NCBI RefSeq assembly: GCF_000003815.2
Contig: NC_049982.1
Span: forward strand, 23,140,838-23,204,837
Origin: Branchiostoma floridae
Lineage: Eukaryota; Chordata; Leptocardii; Amphioxiformes; Branchiostomatidae
Length of the DNA: 64,000 nucleotides
Direction of reading: 5' to 3'
The translations under genes were made by a program, and so were the position numbers. Below the pieces are notes generated by a model, which worked only from the letters and a program-made list of their open reading frames with translations, did not search any database and was not told the origin of the DNA. Positions 1-11,800 of this stretch are shown here, one piece after another (the stretch's first letter is position 1; each line of letters begins with the position of its first letter).

Positions 1-353
1 AGGGTTCTTTGACCTCATACATGTACATTTCAAACTGTGAAGCTACCTGTTCTTCCTTGTGGTTACAGTTAATCCATTTGTCAATGTATGAAAAGTTCAA
101 TTCATTGTTTTCAATGTCAACTTGCCTGGTATGTTAAATTTGTGGCTTCCTGCCAGATCACTTAATTGCCTACACAAGTGAAAAAATTATATTCTTATGA
201 CCTTTATCAGATTTAAGATTTGTGACCTGACTTGCCGTACTGCTGTACGTAGCATCTGTTTTCTCTCTCACGACCAGTAACAAATTTGCTTTTCACTAAA
301 TTTCAGTGAGCTAAACTGGCTTGACTAAGATCTTTTTTCACTTTACCTCTCAG

Positions 354-3300
354 GAGTAAGTACAACCTGAACACCCTGTCTCACGACACAGCCATCGGGC
401 TCATCCAAAGAACCTTAGACAGTGGGGTCAATTTGCAGGAGGTAAGACTGTAGATGCTGATGCAGAATGCAGTGACTGATGACTGAAGACTGTTACCTCA
501 TACTACTTTGTACTTCTGAGGTCTCCTCAGTCATTTCAGTGGTCTTGTCAAGGCTTGGACTACTGTTACTGTTTACTGCATAGCTTTCACAACAAAACAT
601 TTTACATAAAGTTAGATACTTAATGGCTATGGTTTGTGGTGGTCAATAATGGTCTTGTCATTACTAATGTTTGTTTTTATTTTGTTTGTATCGCATAATA
701 TGAGTAAACCACGCTAAAAATCAGTTACTCTGATTTTTGGAAAGGGTCAGACGTTTCAGATAGTATCTAGTATATATATCTATCTTTAGTGTGAAGGAAG
801 AAGTGGGGAGCTGGTGCTATCTAAATGTCTGGCCGTTTCCAAAATCATGTCCAGTTGAGTAACTGTCTTTTGGCGTATCTTATTACCTGGGTGTCGAAAC
901 TTCTTAAATGTAATGAATAAAGCAACTTATGGCAAGCCAGTAGAATGCCAGACTGATTTGCTCACACCAGGATCACCTATTATTAATTGATAAGTGTGGT
1001 GGGTTTCAACAAATACAGGAGCTCAGCCGAACCAAGCCTAAGTACTTTTTACTTGAGCAAATTCGTGTAACATGCCTTATATCACTAGTGCAATATTGAG
1101 ACCTGCTAGAGATTCAAAGCCAAACTGGACTTTTTGAGACAATTACGTTAACACTAACTACAAGGTCCAACATATGTTTCTAGTAACACAGCGCCTGATT
1201 TAATTGTTAGGCCTATGTAACAATGTTCTTGCTGTTTTGTAATCTTTTTTTTTGTGCCCTGACCGTCCTCAGGTGTATGTGGACACAGTAGGTGATGCGA
1301 CCAAGTACCAGGACAAGTTGAAGGGCATTTTCCCCGACCTTGACATCACCGTCACTCCCAAGGCTGATGCCAAGTTCCCCATCGTCAGTGCTGCCAGCAT
1401 ATGTGCCAAGGTCAGAGACAGTCATTGCATTTTTGCTTAATTTTTTTCACATTACACCGCAGGATGTTAGGGTTATTACATCCATTCAGCAAAGAAAGTT
1501 GTATCTGCTTCAGTTCTAAATCTTACTAAAACTAAGCAGTATGTGTAGTAAGGGAGTGAAGTCTGCCATCACTGATTGTAACCTAGGTATTCTATTACAG
1601 GTAGCGCGAGACAGGGCTGTGAAAGGTTGGACATTCTTCGAGGAGAAAGATGGCAACTCAATCAGCCGAAAGTTTGGCTCAGGCTATCCCAGTGGTGAGT
1701 ATGCTTCAACCCTGAGGCGTGTGTAGTATAGTGGTTTAAGCAACTCTGCCTCTGGACCTGGAGGCTGGGAGTTTGAATCCTGGCCATATAAAACCACCAT
1801 CAGTCCATCACACATTTTAGATTTCAAGTTAAAGACAAGAAGGAGAAGCAATACACTAATGTCTTTGATGAAGCATAGCTTTATATGTTTAACTGTTTGT
1901 AAACGAGAGATGATTTAACATATACAATACATTTGTAGCATACTGATTTTTATGCTTCATTATTGTTCTGTTTCTCCCCTTGTTTACTAACAAAACTACA
2001 AGTTATAATATTCTACCTTTGATGTAATTGTATGAATATTGCATTTAACATCAACTTCCATAATTCCACCTGGTGCCATAATACTGCCACATTAGAAAAA
2101 AAAACCTATGTGGATAAAAAGTGATTTAAAGAGATGCACCATGCAGATATTCAGGCATTCCAGACAATCTTAAGAAGGCCTCTATAACAATTTTTTATGT
2201 GGCGGTATTATGGCACCTGGTGGAATTATGAGATTTGGCCATGTTGGCAATATTAGAACACAAAGATAAAGATGATTTATCATCATTCATTTTTATTCTA
2301 CCAGATCCTGAAACAAAGAAGTGGCTGGCCAGCATGGTGGAGCCGGTGTTTGGTTTCCCTCAGTTTGTTCGCTTCAGCTGGTCCACAGCCAGCAAGATAC
2401 TGGACGACAAGGCCGTCCCTGTCAACTGGTCAGTAATAATGCAGCAGCATTCATTTACTTGTTTTTTTATTTACTGACAAGCTCCAGCTTTAATTCCAGA
2501 CATGCAGTTTAAATCAAGAAAACATTAATCCTTTGAAAATGGATTTACAGTTTTAAGTGAAATGAATTGATAGTTTTAAGTATAATATATTAAAGGATAT
2601 TAAATCTATAGGTTGGAATTAAATGTCTCCAGATGATGAAATAGAAAAGTCGCCAGGGGAAAAAGGTGAACACCAAAAACACACTATGAAGACCTAAGGA
2701 TTACTGATCCCTTGGACTCCACTATTTGTTACCTTTGCCAGAATGGCAAAAACGTAATATTTTTGCTTGGTTTGCCGTGTGATTTAGTGTCATCATTCAG
2801 CCATCATCACACAAGAATGCCTCTGTGGAATGTGTTGAAGTTTGGCATGTGTTTAGTTGTCAATCAGGTCTTGAATGAGATTGAATTTGGGCCCCCTAGC
2901 TGTTATGGTGCTGTAGCAGAACTTACGGGTTTTGTATTTTTTATCTGAAGATGGCATGGCTATCAAATTGGAGCGGTAGATAGGTCTTATAAGGCTGACA
3001 AAGAAATGACAGAGGTTTTGGCTAGCCTCCAATAAGTCTTCCTACAGGGGTACAGGAATAGTAGAATTCTGAAAAAAAATCGGGAAATTGGCCAGGGAAG
3101 TCAGTCCACACTAAGTCTCATGTTTCCCCTCGGTGGCGACCAAGCTCTCTAGAAGCAAAACTCCCCTGGCAAATTTTTCTCTGTATAATAGCCAGCATAG
3201 CTAATCTGATAGATACTAGATTTGGGCCCTCTAGTCTGGAATGTGTACATGTCTTATATATAGGGTACCTGGTGAGATAACTTACCTGATCCCTGTTGAT

Positions 3301-3457
3301 GTGTTCTGTCTCTAGGGATGATGAGGATGAAGATGAGAAGGCGGCGACCCCTTCTGTCATGTCCTTCTTTGCTGCTAAGGGAGAGGATCCCAAGCAGAAG
3401 AAACACCAGTATTTCCAAGAACGGTTCCTTCACACTGTTACAGACTTTGGGTCTTAA
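354..3457 (+). CDS. RNASEH2A: Ribonuclease H2 subunit A, 3' five exons (partial)
   Basis: Catalytic subunit of nuclear RNase H2, which removes ribonucleotides and RNA:DNA hybrids from DNA. Five exons are visible: 354-441, 1273-1410, 1601-1694, 2305-2428 and 3316-3457, all with GT-AG borders and matching phases; the stop is TAA at 3455-3457. Recognisable blocks in order are [24 protein letters not shown] (aspartate equivalent to human D141), [17 protein letters not shown] (aspartate equivalent to human D169), [14 protein letters not shown] and [14 protein letters not shown], a near match to the human protein. The N-terminal exon(s) with the first catalytic Asp-Glu pair lie left of the window. 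The last exon is acidic and has [10 protein letters not shown], a possible PIP-box-like motif. Introns hold a SINE and a MITE. It converges on the cystine-knot gene at 3873-8892. Confidence 0.95.
1716..1790 (+). mobile_element. tRNA-derived SINE head in an RNASEH2A intron
   Basis: Just after the 1601-1694 exon is a tRNA-like stretch. It has an A-box-like TAGTATAGTGG followed by TTTAAGC, and a B-box-like GGGAGTTTGAATCCTGG at the usual distance. It is not a functional tRNA because no full cloverleaf or anticodon arm is evident. I read it as the pol III promoter head of a SINE; the tail is not resolved. Confidence 0.5.
2059..2230. mobile_element. MITE with 34-bp terminal inverted repeats
   Basis: The left end 2059-2092 (begins CATAATTCCACCTGGTGCC) and the right end 2197-2230 are near-perfect reverse complements. 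The 172-bp element sits inside the RNASEH2A intron before the 2305 exon and has no coding capacity. The same left end recurs at about 4582-4607, so this is a family in the locus. Confidence 0.8.
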
Positions 3458-3644
3458 ACTGATGTAAGTTTAAGTTGATCAACAATTCATAGAAGCAATG
3501 CTCTGATGATGAGATGCAGAAGATCTGTACCAAATAGAAGTAAACTATGTAAACTATATCTCTGTTATATACGTTGTCTGACCCTTGCCTCTTCTCTCAT
3601 GACCTCAATGAAAAGCAGCCTGCAGGCTGATTTGAGCTTTCATG

Positions 3645-3650
3645 AATAAA
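3645..3650 (+). terminator. AATAAA polyadenylation signal, RNASEH2A
   Basis: First canonical AATAAA after the TAA at 3457, giving a 3' UTR of roughly 200 nt. It lies 223 bp before the stop codon of the convergent gene, so the two 3' ends are very close. Confidence 0.6.
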
Positions 3651-3872
3651 CAAAGGTTCAAACTCAAAATAAGCATACACAAGCAAAGAGCTTTCATCAA
3701 CAAGCCTCCTTGGTACTAGGTTGTGTTTGGGAATGTAAGGTTGGTTACCGTACTCAGATACAATCTTGACCAAAGAGACTCTGAGTCTATAGTAGGTTTT
3801 TGTACCAGGATATATATTGTATACGCATTTTGACGTCCTAGTTACGTACAGTTGGTGTAAAACATGAACTTT

Positions 3873-6800
3873 CTAGACAAACATGGTGAAGGTGGAGTGT
3901 TGGTTGATCATGCATTCGCAGAAGAGTCTGATCTGTTGTGAGTACACCTCCCACTCCTCCAGGTACACCCGGGTGCCGTCGCGAACCGTGGGCGAACACT
4001 GGCCCTTACGCCGCAGGATACTGACGGAGAAGGTGCCCTGTTTACACGTGCCATGTCCTGGTGAAACATGAAGAAGGATTGCAGACTTAGTACAATTCTA
4101 TGTAGTACAACATCAGGCTAGAGTTACATTTCCAAACCTGGGCCTGCCCGGGCTGTTAATGAAATGTTAACGTAAAAAATATACACAAACAATGCCACAA
4201 CTATTCTCTTGCGTTGATTGGTCGTTTGGTGTCTTTTATATCATACTTTTTCTTCCCCAAAGCTGTCTGGCCAGGCCCCGGTTTGAAAATGTGACGTTAC
4301 AAGGCCTCAGGCCTCGGATCAACTAAAATTGCATCTGTAGTTCAAATGAATTTCATTGATGAAAGAGTGTGTTTTTTAAGTTTTGTCTGTCTGAAATCAT
4401 ATACTTTTATGGATCATACTCAATCTATCAAATCATAGGTCATACAGATCTAATTTTGTGTCAAAATATACGGTTCTCATAGCACAATGGAGACTGCAAA
4501 AACTACCAAAAAGTTATAATTATGCATGCATGATATGCTCAATGTTCAGTTGTGCACACTCCATGATATCTAACATCAAGTCATAATTCCACCGGGTGCC
4601 ATGATACTAGGGCTGGGTATCGGTACAGCGTACCGGTACAAAACCGTTTTTTCTTATTGGACCGGTCCAGAAAAACCGGACCTGAAAAAATTAGGTGGAC
4701 CGGATGTTGGACCGATTAGAAAATTAACAGATCATTTGATCAGGCATTCACACGTTTTGACGCTTGCAGGTGGAAGAAAATAACAAGAGTGAAGTAGAGT
4801 AGAGTTTTTAGTCATTTCTACCAAGTTTTACAGTCATTCGTACAGGTGCAGTTAGCTTTGTATGATTTTAAAACGTCAGTGTAAGTCTAATACTCCACCA
4901 AACAGATTTCTTTGTAGTGAAATGGACCATTGGTATGAGTCATACTGCATCAGGTCCAGGTTCAGGTCCGGACCTGGACCTAATCCTCTGGACCTGAACC
5001 GGACCTGGGCCTGAATTTTATGTACCGGTACCCAGCCCTACATGATACCACTACTTGAGAAAAAAAATGCCTAAATGTTAAGTTATTTAAATTGATGTAC
5101 CAATGCAGCATCAGTAATCCTGAGGTACCGGTTTATACACTTCAGATAGTTAGGTGCTTAAGACTATCTTCAGAAGGCTTCTATGGCAAAGTTTTTTTGT
5201 AACTGACGAAAGATGGTGGATGCCATCTGAAAGTTTGACCATTTTCAAAATCATATCCAGCTGATTGAGTAACTGCTTTTTTTGGCTTCATTACTTACTT
5301 ACTTACCGTAACCTTGCACCATGAAGCATCCCCTATCGGAGCTATCAGTACTGCAGATGGCCTCGTTGATGTATCGCGGGAAATAGTCCTCTCCCAGGTC
5401 GGTGGTGGCGGCACACACCGTGCACAGCCGCTTGTACCCGTCCTCTGTCACCGTGCCACGCTCCAGGCAGTAGTCAACTTCTGTTGACCCTGAGATCAAT
5501 AATCAACGGAAACGGTCATCTTTCGTCTACATGTTCACGCCTGACCTATTTGAAGATATGTGGCAGTCAATACTGAGCATAGTATTAGTAAAATCCTAAT
5601 TAGCATCAACCCAACATGGTCACGGTCACATATGTCGTACGCTCGTCGTACGATCACTAAATTAGGGCTTTTGGGACAGCACGTGTCCTGCAAAGTTCAG
5701 CAGTCTTTTCACACGAAAGTCTGCCATAGGTCCTCTGCAGTGGTTGGTTCTGCCATAGCCTGCTTGAAAATTCTATGGCATCAAAATCCTACGACAATGG
5801 CACAACGTGTATGGCCATGCTATATCGCTAAAAGCCAATTATCCGTCCTTTGAAATGCAAATCATGGACACCAACATGGCGGTCAACACCTACCTGCTTC
5901 ATTGATTCGGAAAATGAGTAAAACACCCCACGCGTGAGAGTTAAGACCCTACCTGTGTCGCGTATGATTCTACGGGAGATGTTCAGAACCTCGGGCAGCA
6001 CGACGCCCCTAGCGAGACTCTCCGGTAGGACATAGCGTGTGTTGATTTCGTCTATCTTCACCTGACGGCTGGAGACAGGAAATGCGAGAAGCTAGGAACA
6101 AAGGATGAAAAGACATCAGCGATCGTCCATGTGACACATGGACACTGGATATTATGTCATGTCGCAATTCTAGTTATAGCCAAAGGATTTTCTGTGTCCG
6201 TATAGAACGTTTTATGTATTATGAATGGGGCTGGGGGATTCAAGGTTTTGATACCTTTTCCAGTCCTTGTGACAGGGACGCTTGCTTTGCTTCCTGTAAA
6301 TCGTTGAAGAGTTGCTTCTGGATCTGTTCCTTCAGCACGACATTGGCCAGGTCCATGTCCACGTGACGTGACGTATCAGAAGGGTCCTGTATGAAGCATG
6401 AGTCATTGCGTGTAACGTTACTGAACTACAGGTATAATGTGAAGATATATCCTGTGAAGGGAAACTCATGACCTGGAATGTCTGTCAGTTGTTACAAAAG
6501 TTTGATAAGGCCCCCTGTCCTATTGACAGTGACTGCTGAGTAACCAGAATTTGATTTGTAAGAATGATTCATGACAGAGTCATTGCGTGATCTGTCAAGC
6601 GATTGTAGCATGGCCACAGCCTCCATCGTAAATACTTATTCTGCTAACTTTGAACTACACTTCCTATCACTTGCGATTCTGGTGTTTGCCTTTTTTTACT
6701 CCCTGTGATGGCGAAACCTGTCAATTTGGAAATAAACTGTGGAAACAATGCACGTCATGTACCTCCGATCACGTTGCAGCTATACATAAGAAAAGTTTTA

Positions 6801-8892
6801 TGTTTTGAAATGAAAGCACATCCTTCGTGTAGATAAAAAGGCGAGATAGGGTGTTACTGTTCCTTACACCGTACGTCTCTGACAGAGCAATGACGTTAGG
6901 AAACTTCCTGGCGTCCTCCCGTGACACGGCCATGTACCGCCTGTTGAACTCCCCACGCTCCCGCAGGATGTTGAACAGCTCCTTGGAGGACCGCGTGTAG
7001 CACCTGTGCGGGAGGTAAACATGCGACTAGTACAGAGTACGAAGTACTGGCACAGCCTAGGCACAGGGAGATGGACTTTACAGACACATAAAATTGACAT
7101 ACATAGTTAGAGAGTAAAATTCCTTCAGAAATAGCAAGAAGCTGTTGTCCTCGGATACGGCTATCCTGGTTAGTCCTGTGTTTTCACGATATCTGGTCTT
7201 TCCATAGCTCGGGGAGTCATCGCCCGCATGGGTCTGGTCATTGAAATTTGCAAACTTGTTTTTGTATACTTAGTGAAACTCTTTGATATCGTAAATCTGT
7301 TGTAATTTGAAGGTGTTCAAACTCGGTCTTACCGTGTCCGTAAGATCTCTGCCTGAGCCTCCTCGGCGATGTCCTTGATGGGGATGCTGACGTCCTGCCC
7401 GTCCCCGGTCTTCGCGCTCAGCTGCGGGACCACTCCTTCCACTCCCGGCGGGGGGACTGCCATCATGAACCGCTGAGGCCCCAGCAGTCCTTCGGGGTAA
7501 CCCTCCGGGTGATCTGAAACAGGCTACAGGAACGATGTCAGAATAAAAGACCTACACAGTTTTGAGGACATGTTCGACGTTGGACCCCTTCCGACTAGAC
7601 GACAATCGTTGCGCGAACGAGCGCAGCGACCAATCTTGGATTTGTGCTACCCTTAAATTCATAATTGGAGTATGACGCAAAAGTAAAAAAATCATTAGAA
7701 AAATCCGTTCTTTTTCTATAAATTCGTTGAGGGATCTGTCCAACTTTTGATCGCTCAGTGGTCGCAGCCTCTATAAAGGAAAGGGGTTATTACTGAAATT
7801 CGCTAAAGAAATCAAGCTTCACGGAGGCCGTCGTTGTAGGCCGCTGTGCGATTTTGATGTGTAGTTTTTAAGCAAGTTGGGCAGCTTAACCAAAGACAGC
7901 TGACTATGCATACATGTATTTTGCACGGCTACAGATGTACAGCAAGTTCAAAAATGCCCTCCAAGTTTGAGGTGCGACGATCGCACGATGAATGTGACTG
8001 GGTCTCAAGCTTAAGCCAGAGAAACAGAGAAAATGATCAAACATATCGAGGCACTGTAGACCCTACGTTTGGGCAAGGTGAGCCGTTTAGAGAATGTTTA
8101 AAAAGTGTCAACAAAATATTCATTACCTCCACTGGCCTGAAATTCCTTGTGTCCAAAATCTTGTCAATGTCGACCTCGTTGACCATTTCAGACGCTGTGT
8201 AAAAGATCGTGAACAGTTCGTGTAAGAGATCTCCTGCCTTATAAGCCATTAGCCTCCACCAGGCCTTCATGGGTGGTTACGGATTGTGGAATTTGGCGAA
8301 CGTAGGTTTAATATTAAATTGGTCAGGAGGGTTAGCCCACAGTAAATGTAACATTTCTCCATTTTCTAACGACTTAATATTACCCTAGCCCACTGTGGCC
8401 AACACTCCAGCAAATTATTTTTCTCCTTTGGTTAAATCAAGTATTGTTCAGCCAGTGTATCTAGTCTGGTGGAGGCTAATATAATATGGCATACTGAAAT
8501 TACAAATAGTACATTGCACAATTTGTAATTTCAGTATGCCATATCATATTATTCTCAACGGAAGCTAAAATACTCATTTCACCTGAGTCTGGTGAAGAAA
8601 TAGTCTTCAAGTGCAATTCCCAATGGAACAACGTGACCGCTCAAACGTTGACCCACCCACCTGACTGACGTGTTCTGTTCAGCGGTAGTGTTGGCGGCAT
8701 GTGTGTAGTGACGTCACCGGTAACGGCTGCACCCGTTGTAGCTGCAGCTGCTTCTGACTCGGCACCTGACTCGGCCTGGCGTCTCAATCTGGGGACCGTC
8801 TTTCTCAGAAACGATGTTTTCAGGTGCAAATTTATGTGTGGTTTTCTAGAAGGTGCGCCCTCTACCGCACATAGACAGCACAGCAGTATCAT
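3873..8892 (-). CDS. Secreted cystine-knot protein, Trunk/PTTH/Noggin-like (paralogue 1)
   Basis: Complete minus-strand gene. Exons: 8661-8892, 8127-8233, 7333-7523, 6868-7003, 6255-6386, 5953-6061, 5307-5489, 3873-4057; 424 residues, all phases join. The ATG at 8892 has an in-frame TAG upstream and opens a short signal peptide (MILLCCLCAVEGA). A Ser/Ala/Thr-rich propeptide follows, with basic site RLRR and sequons NRT and NIS. Residues 303-424 form the knot: cysteines 310, 325, 328, 348, 357, 368, 384, 410, 412, including CTVC, DYFPRYINEAIC, SVSILRRKG and a terminal CEC. PRY-I-x(n)-C, a glycine before the central Cys and a final CxC are what I know from Trunk, PTTH and Noggin C-termini. Role as an extracellular ligand or antagonist is inferred. 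Exon 2 can be skipped in frame if exon 3 uses its downstream acceptor (start 7513), giving 385 residues. The alternative is another cystine-knot family. Confidence 0.8.
4608..5040. mobile_element. hAT-like MITE with 8-bp target duplication
   Basis: It starts TAGGGCTGGGTATCGGTAC and ends GTACCGGTACCCAGCCCTA, which are inverted repeats. It is flanked on both sides by CATGATAC (4600-4607 and 5041-5048), the 8-bp target duplication typical of hAT elements. No ORF of note. It lies in the last intron of the cystine-knot gene and interrupts a copy of the MITE family seen at 2059-2230 (flank reads ATAATTCCACCGGGTGCC). Confidence 0.85.
8249..8479. mobile_element. MITE with TTAGCCTCCACCAG ends
   Basis: Left end TTAGCCTCCACCAG and right end CTGGTGGAGGCTAA are reverse complements about 230 bp apart, possibly with a TA target duplication. 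A further copy of the left end occurs at about 14442. The insertion is in intron 1 of the cystine-knot gene, ending only about 15 bp from the acceptor of its second exon. Confidence 0.6.
8478..8550. repeat. 30-bp-arm hairpin abutting the MITE
   Basis: Arms 8478-8507 and 8521-8550 are reverse complements with one mismatch around a 13-nt loop. The core is ATATGGCATACTGAAATTAC. It directly adjoins the TTAGCCTCC element in intron 1. Confidence 0.75.
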
Positions 8893-11800
8893 GGTTACGG
8901 TGGAACTTACAACCTATGACAAACAAGAGAAGGGTAGAACATGTTCATTTATACATGATATACGATTATAAAAGCGTATAGCTAGAGTACTTTCCCATGC
9001 ATTCTACCCTTAACTCCAGCAACTGGATATGATTTTTGAAACGGTCAATCCGAAATACGCAAATCTTGTTTGATAAGCTTACAAATAATCGCACATAAGA
9101 TACCAGACAAAAAGTTTCCTCAATAAGAGACATTACAAAAGACATATACGTAACTTTGTTCACTTCATTGCTAAGATACATTGATCCTTTGTTTCAATAT
9201 CCTCGTCCAAATTTTGACAAAATAAAATGCCCCTGCAGTTCCAGAACAAGTCATCTTAGGGTAAAGCCCACACCACTTTCCACAAAGTTATCAAAAAGAT
9301 CATGAGATAGAATTTCCAGAACAGAGGACAAAAACTGGACGTTCTGCTACAATATCAAGGAAAGCCACTAGGAGGCGCAAGATCGATCTTGTCCTTCCCA
9401 CGTACCGATTTTCACAATGACACAATCCATTCATAGATTCTCAGGTTATGCTGGCCCAAGTATGCAGCAACGCAAACCAACAGAAAGACCAAAAACAATA
9501 CCTCCGTTTTCATGGAGGTAACAAGGACACAGCCCCGGGTGGGATCTTGAATTCTTTGCAATTTTGAAGGTATGTAAAAATCTCGACCCAATTCCACAGA
9601 CTCTGATCAAATCTTAATCTTAATCCAGGAAATAGATACACTGTAAATCATTCCCATCGCATGGGGGGACAGAGTCCTGGAGTGTGATTGTGGATTGAAA
9701 ACGAAATCCATGTTTAACTGTCCCAATTCTGCCCGATATTCCAAGAATGTGGATGCTAAGTCCCCCATTCACAAACACAATCCCTCAACGTGGCTCATTC
9801 ATAATTTGGTATCTGGTCAAATATTTGGCGCAGAAATTTGGGACCTACACAACATTTTGGTGTCCTCGAAATACTATTTTTTTCATATCAATAATCAAAC
9901 GTTTTTAGGCGTAAAGAAATTATAATAAATTAGCGTTACGCGGTGTGCACGCGTTTTATATCAGGGCTCAAAATCTCGAATATTTCATTTCATACCGCTG
10001 TGACATTTAAGTAATGTATCATTAGTCTGACATAGGCCCCACCTAGAGTCTCTCGTGCTCGTGCGTAGGAGGTTACAAAAATGTAGGTAACGCAGTCCTG
10101 GTGTGTGAACAGGTGTATCCATACGCATGACCGATGACAAGTCGCTTTTCCTACGTCAAATGGGAGTGGTAGGTAGAGTTATATACGAGTATATGCCAAA
10201 TACCAGTTACTCAAGCAACTGGATGATTTTTGAAATGGTTAGATGTTCCTGGTAGCCGCTACCTTTCTTCGTCTGTTACACTGAGCAGATCTGTTACATA
10301 ACCATTCTTTGATTTGTAATATAGACCTTACGAAAGTCGCTGTACTTATGTTGTGTATAATAAAGATTTCTATGTAGAGGAGCTGAAGACAAATGTATAA
10401 ATTGTATACATTGACTAAGGAAGCTTAGGGTGTGGTCACATTCGTCGTCGTACAAATTCAAGCACACTGTGACAGAACCAACCACCAGTCTTCTCGGTAG
10501 AAATACAGCTAAATTGCATTGTGCCCGTCTCATTCACGACTATCTAAAGAATGTCCTTAGTTTGAGATCGCACGACGATTGCGCGACTGTTATAACCTAT
10601 TAGAGCTCCGAAAATTTTAAGTAGCTATTTCATTACACGCGAACTCCGTGTATATCGTCTTATAAAAGTTGATACCAAAAATGGCAGCTTAAACAATATA
10701 GTACAGTCGTGATAAAGGTAGTCCTCATGCCAGAAGTTAGATAACTGGAAAAAAAAACACAAATTTGTAACAAAAAGTTTCCATGTTTCGACATGTCCTG
10801 TGGTATTCAGAACCCACGTTACAAATCCCCAAATGGAATGTGCGAAAAATATTTGCAGTGTCTGCATATCATGAATATAGAGTGCTTACTTTAAAAGTGA
10901 AGAATAGAGGGCCCTTTATACAGATAGATGACTTACAAACAGTGTATGTTTGACCAGTTTCTGTGCCACAACATTTCTCAAGTACAGTTGCCACTGTAAT
11001 GTTTGGCAGTACCAACACTGCTGACACGTCGGGAGAGCTTCCGGACTGGTTTGTGGGAGTGCCGTCAAAAAACTGCCATTAATGTGACAACTTCGACCCG
11101 GCCTTGTGCAAATAACAGTCTGTATAATCTCCGAGCAGATGTAAGGGCCGTCGTACTGTTTTGTTTGGCCTTTTACGTACATTTTTTTCGGCGGCCTGAA
11201 TTTTCGCCTTTTCCCCTAGAAAGACGTATATAAAAAAAATCCAACTTGACCTTCGTCTTCCCAACACCTACCTACATACCAAATATCAGTGTGATCTATC
11301 AAGACGTTCTTGAGTTATGATGACTACATAAATCCGGAAACACATACAAACACGCCCCAAACAATATCTCAATTTTTCATGGAGATAAAAAGTCTCAAAG
11401 ACACTGAGCCTTACCCTACCTCTGCTTGGAGATTTGGTCTAGTCTTCGCTATTTAATTTCCGTGTTTTATTCAACGTAATCTATTTGAAGTAGAACCGTC
11501 TTAGGTTGGAGCACAAGGAATAATAGTGTCTACCAGACTCCAAAGGTCGCTGGATAAACCGTAGAAAAGGAACAAATAGAGGAGTAAGCCGACCAGAGGA
11601 GTACAGCCAGCTAGGGAACAGCTCGCGACCTACGTAGAAACTAAAGGATTACGCTGGAAAAGTAAATGTGATTGAAATAGCAACTCCATCCGATCTTCGA
11701 ACAAACATATACATTGAACCTCGTTGAAGAAGAAACGCAATCTTAACTCAGCTGTAGAAAGGCAAACCGAGAGATTAGAGGACAACGATTCTTCGCACCT

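Noticed and set aside
1213-1425. Minus-strand frame over an RNASEH2A exon
   Set aside because: Shadow of the RNASEH2A exon on the opposite strand.
1716-1790. Genuine tRNA gene
   Set aside because: A- and B-box-like blocks are present but no complete cloverleaf or anticodon loop can be folded; a SINE head is more likely.
6864-7100. Frame reading VLHAVLQGAVQHPAG over exon 6868-7003
   Set aside because: The +1 frame gives CYTRSSKELFNILRERGEF with phases that fit both neighbouring exons; the other frame does not join.
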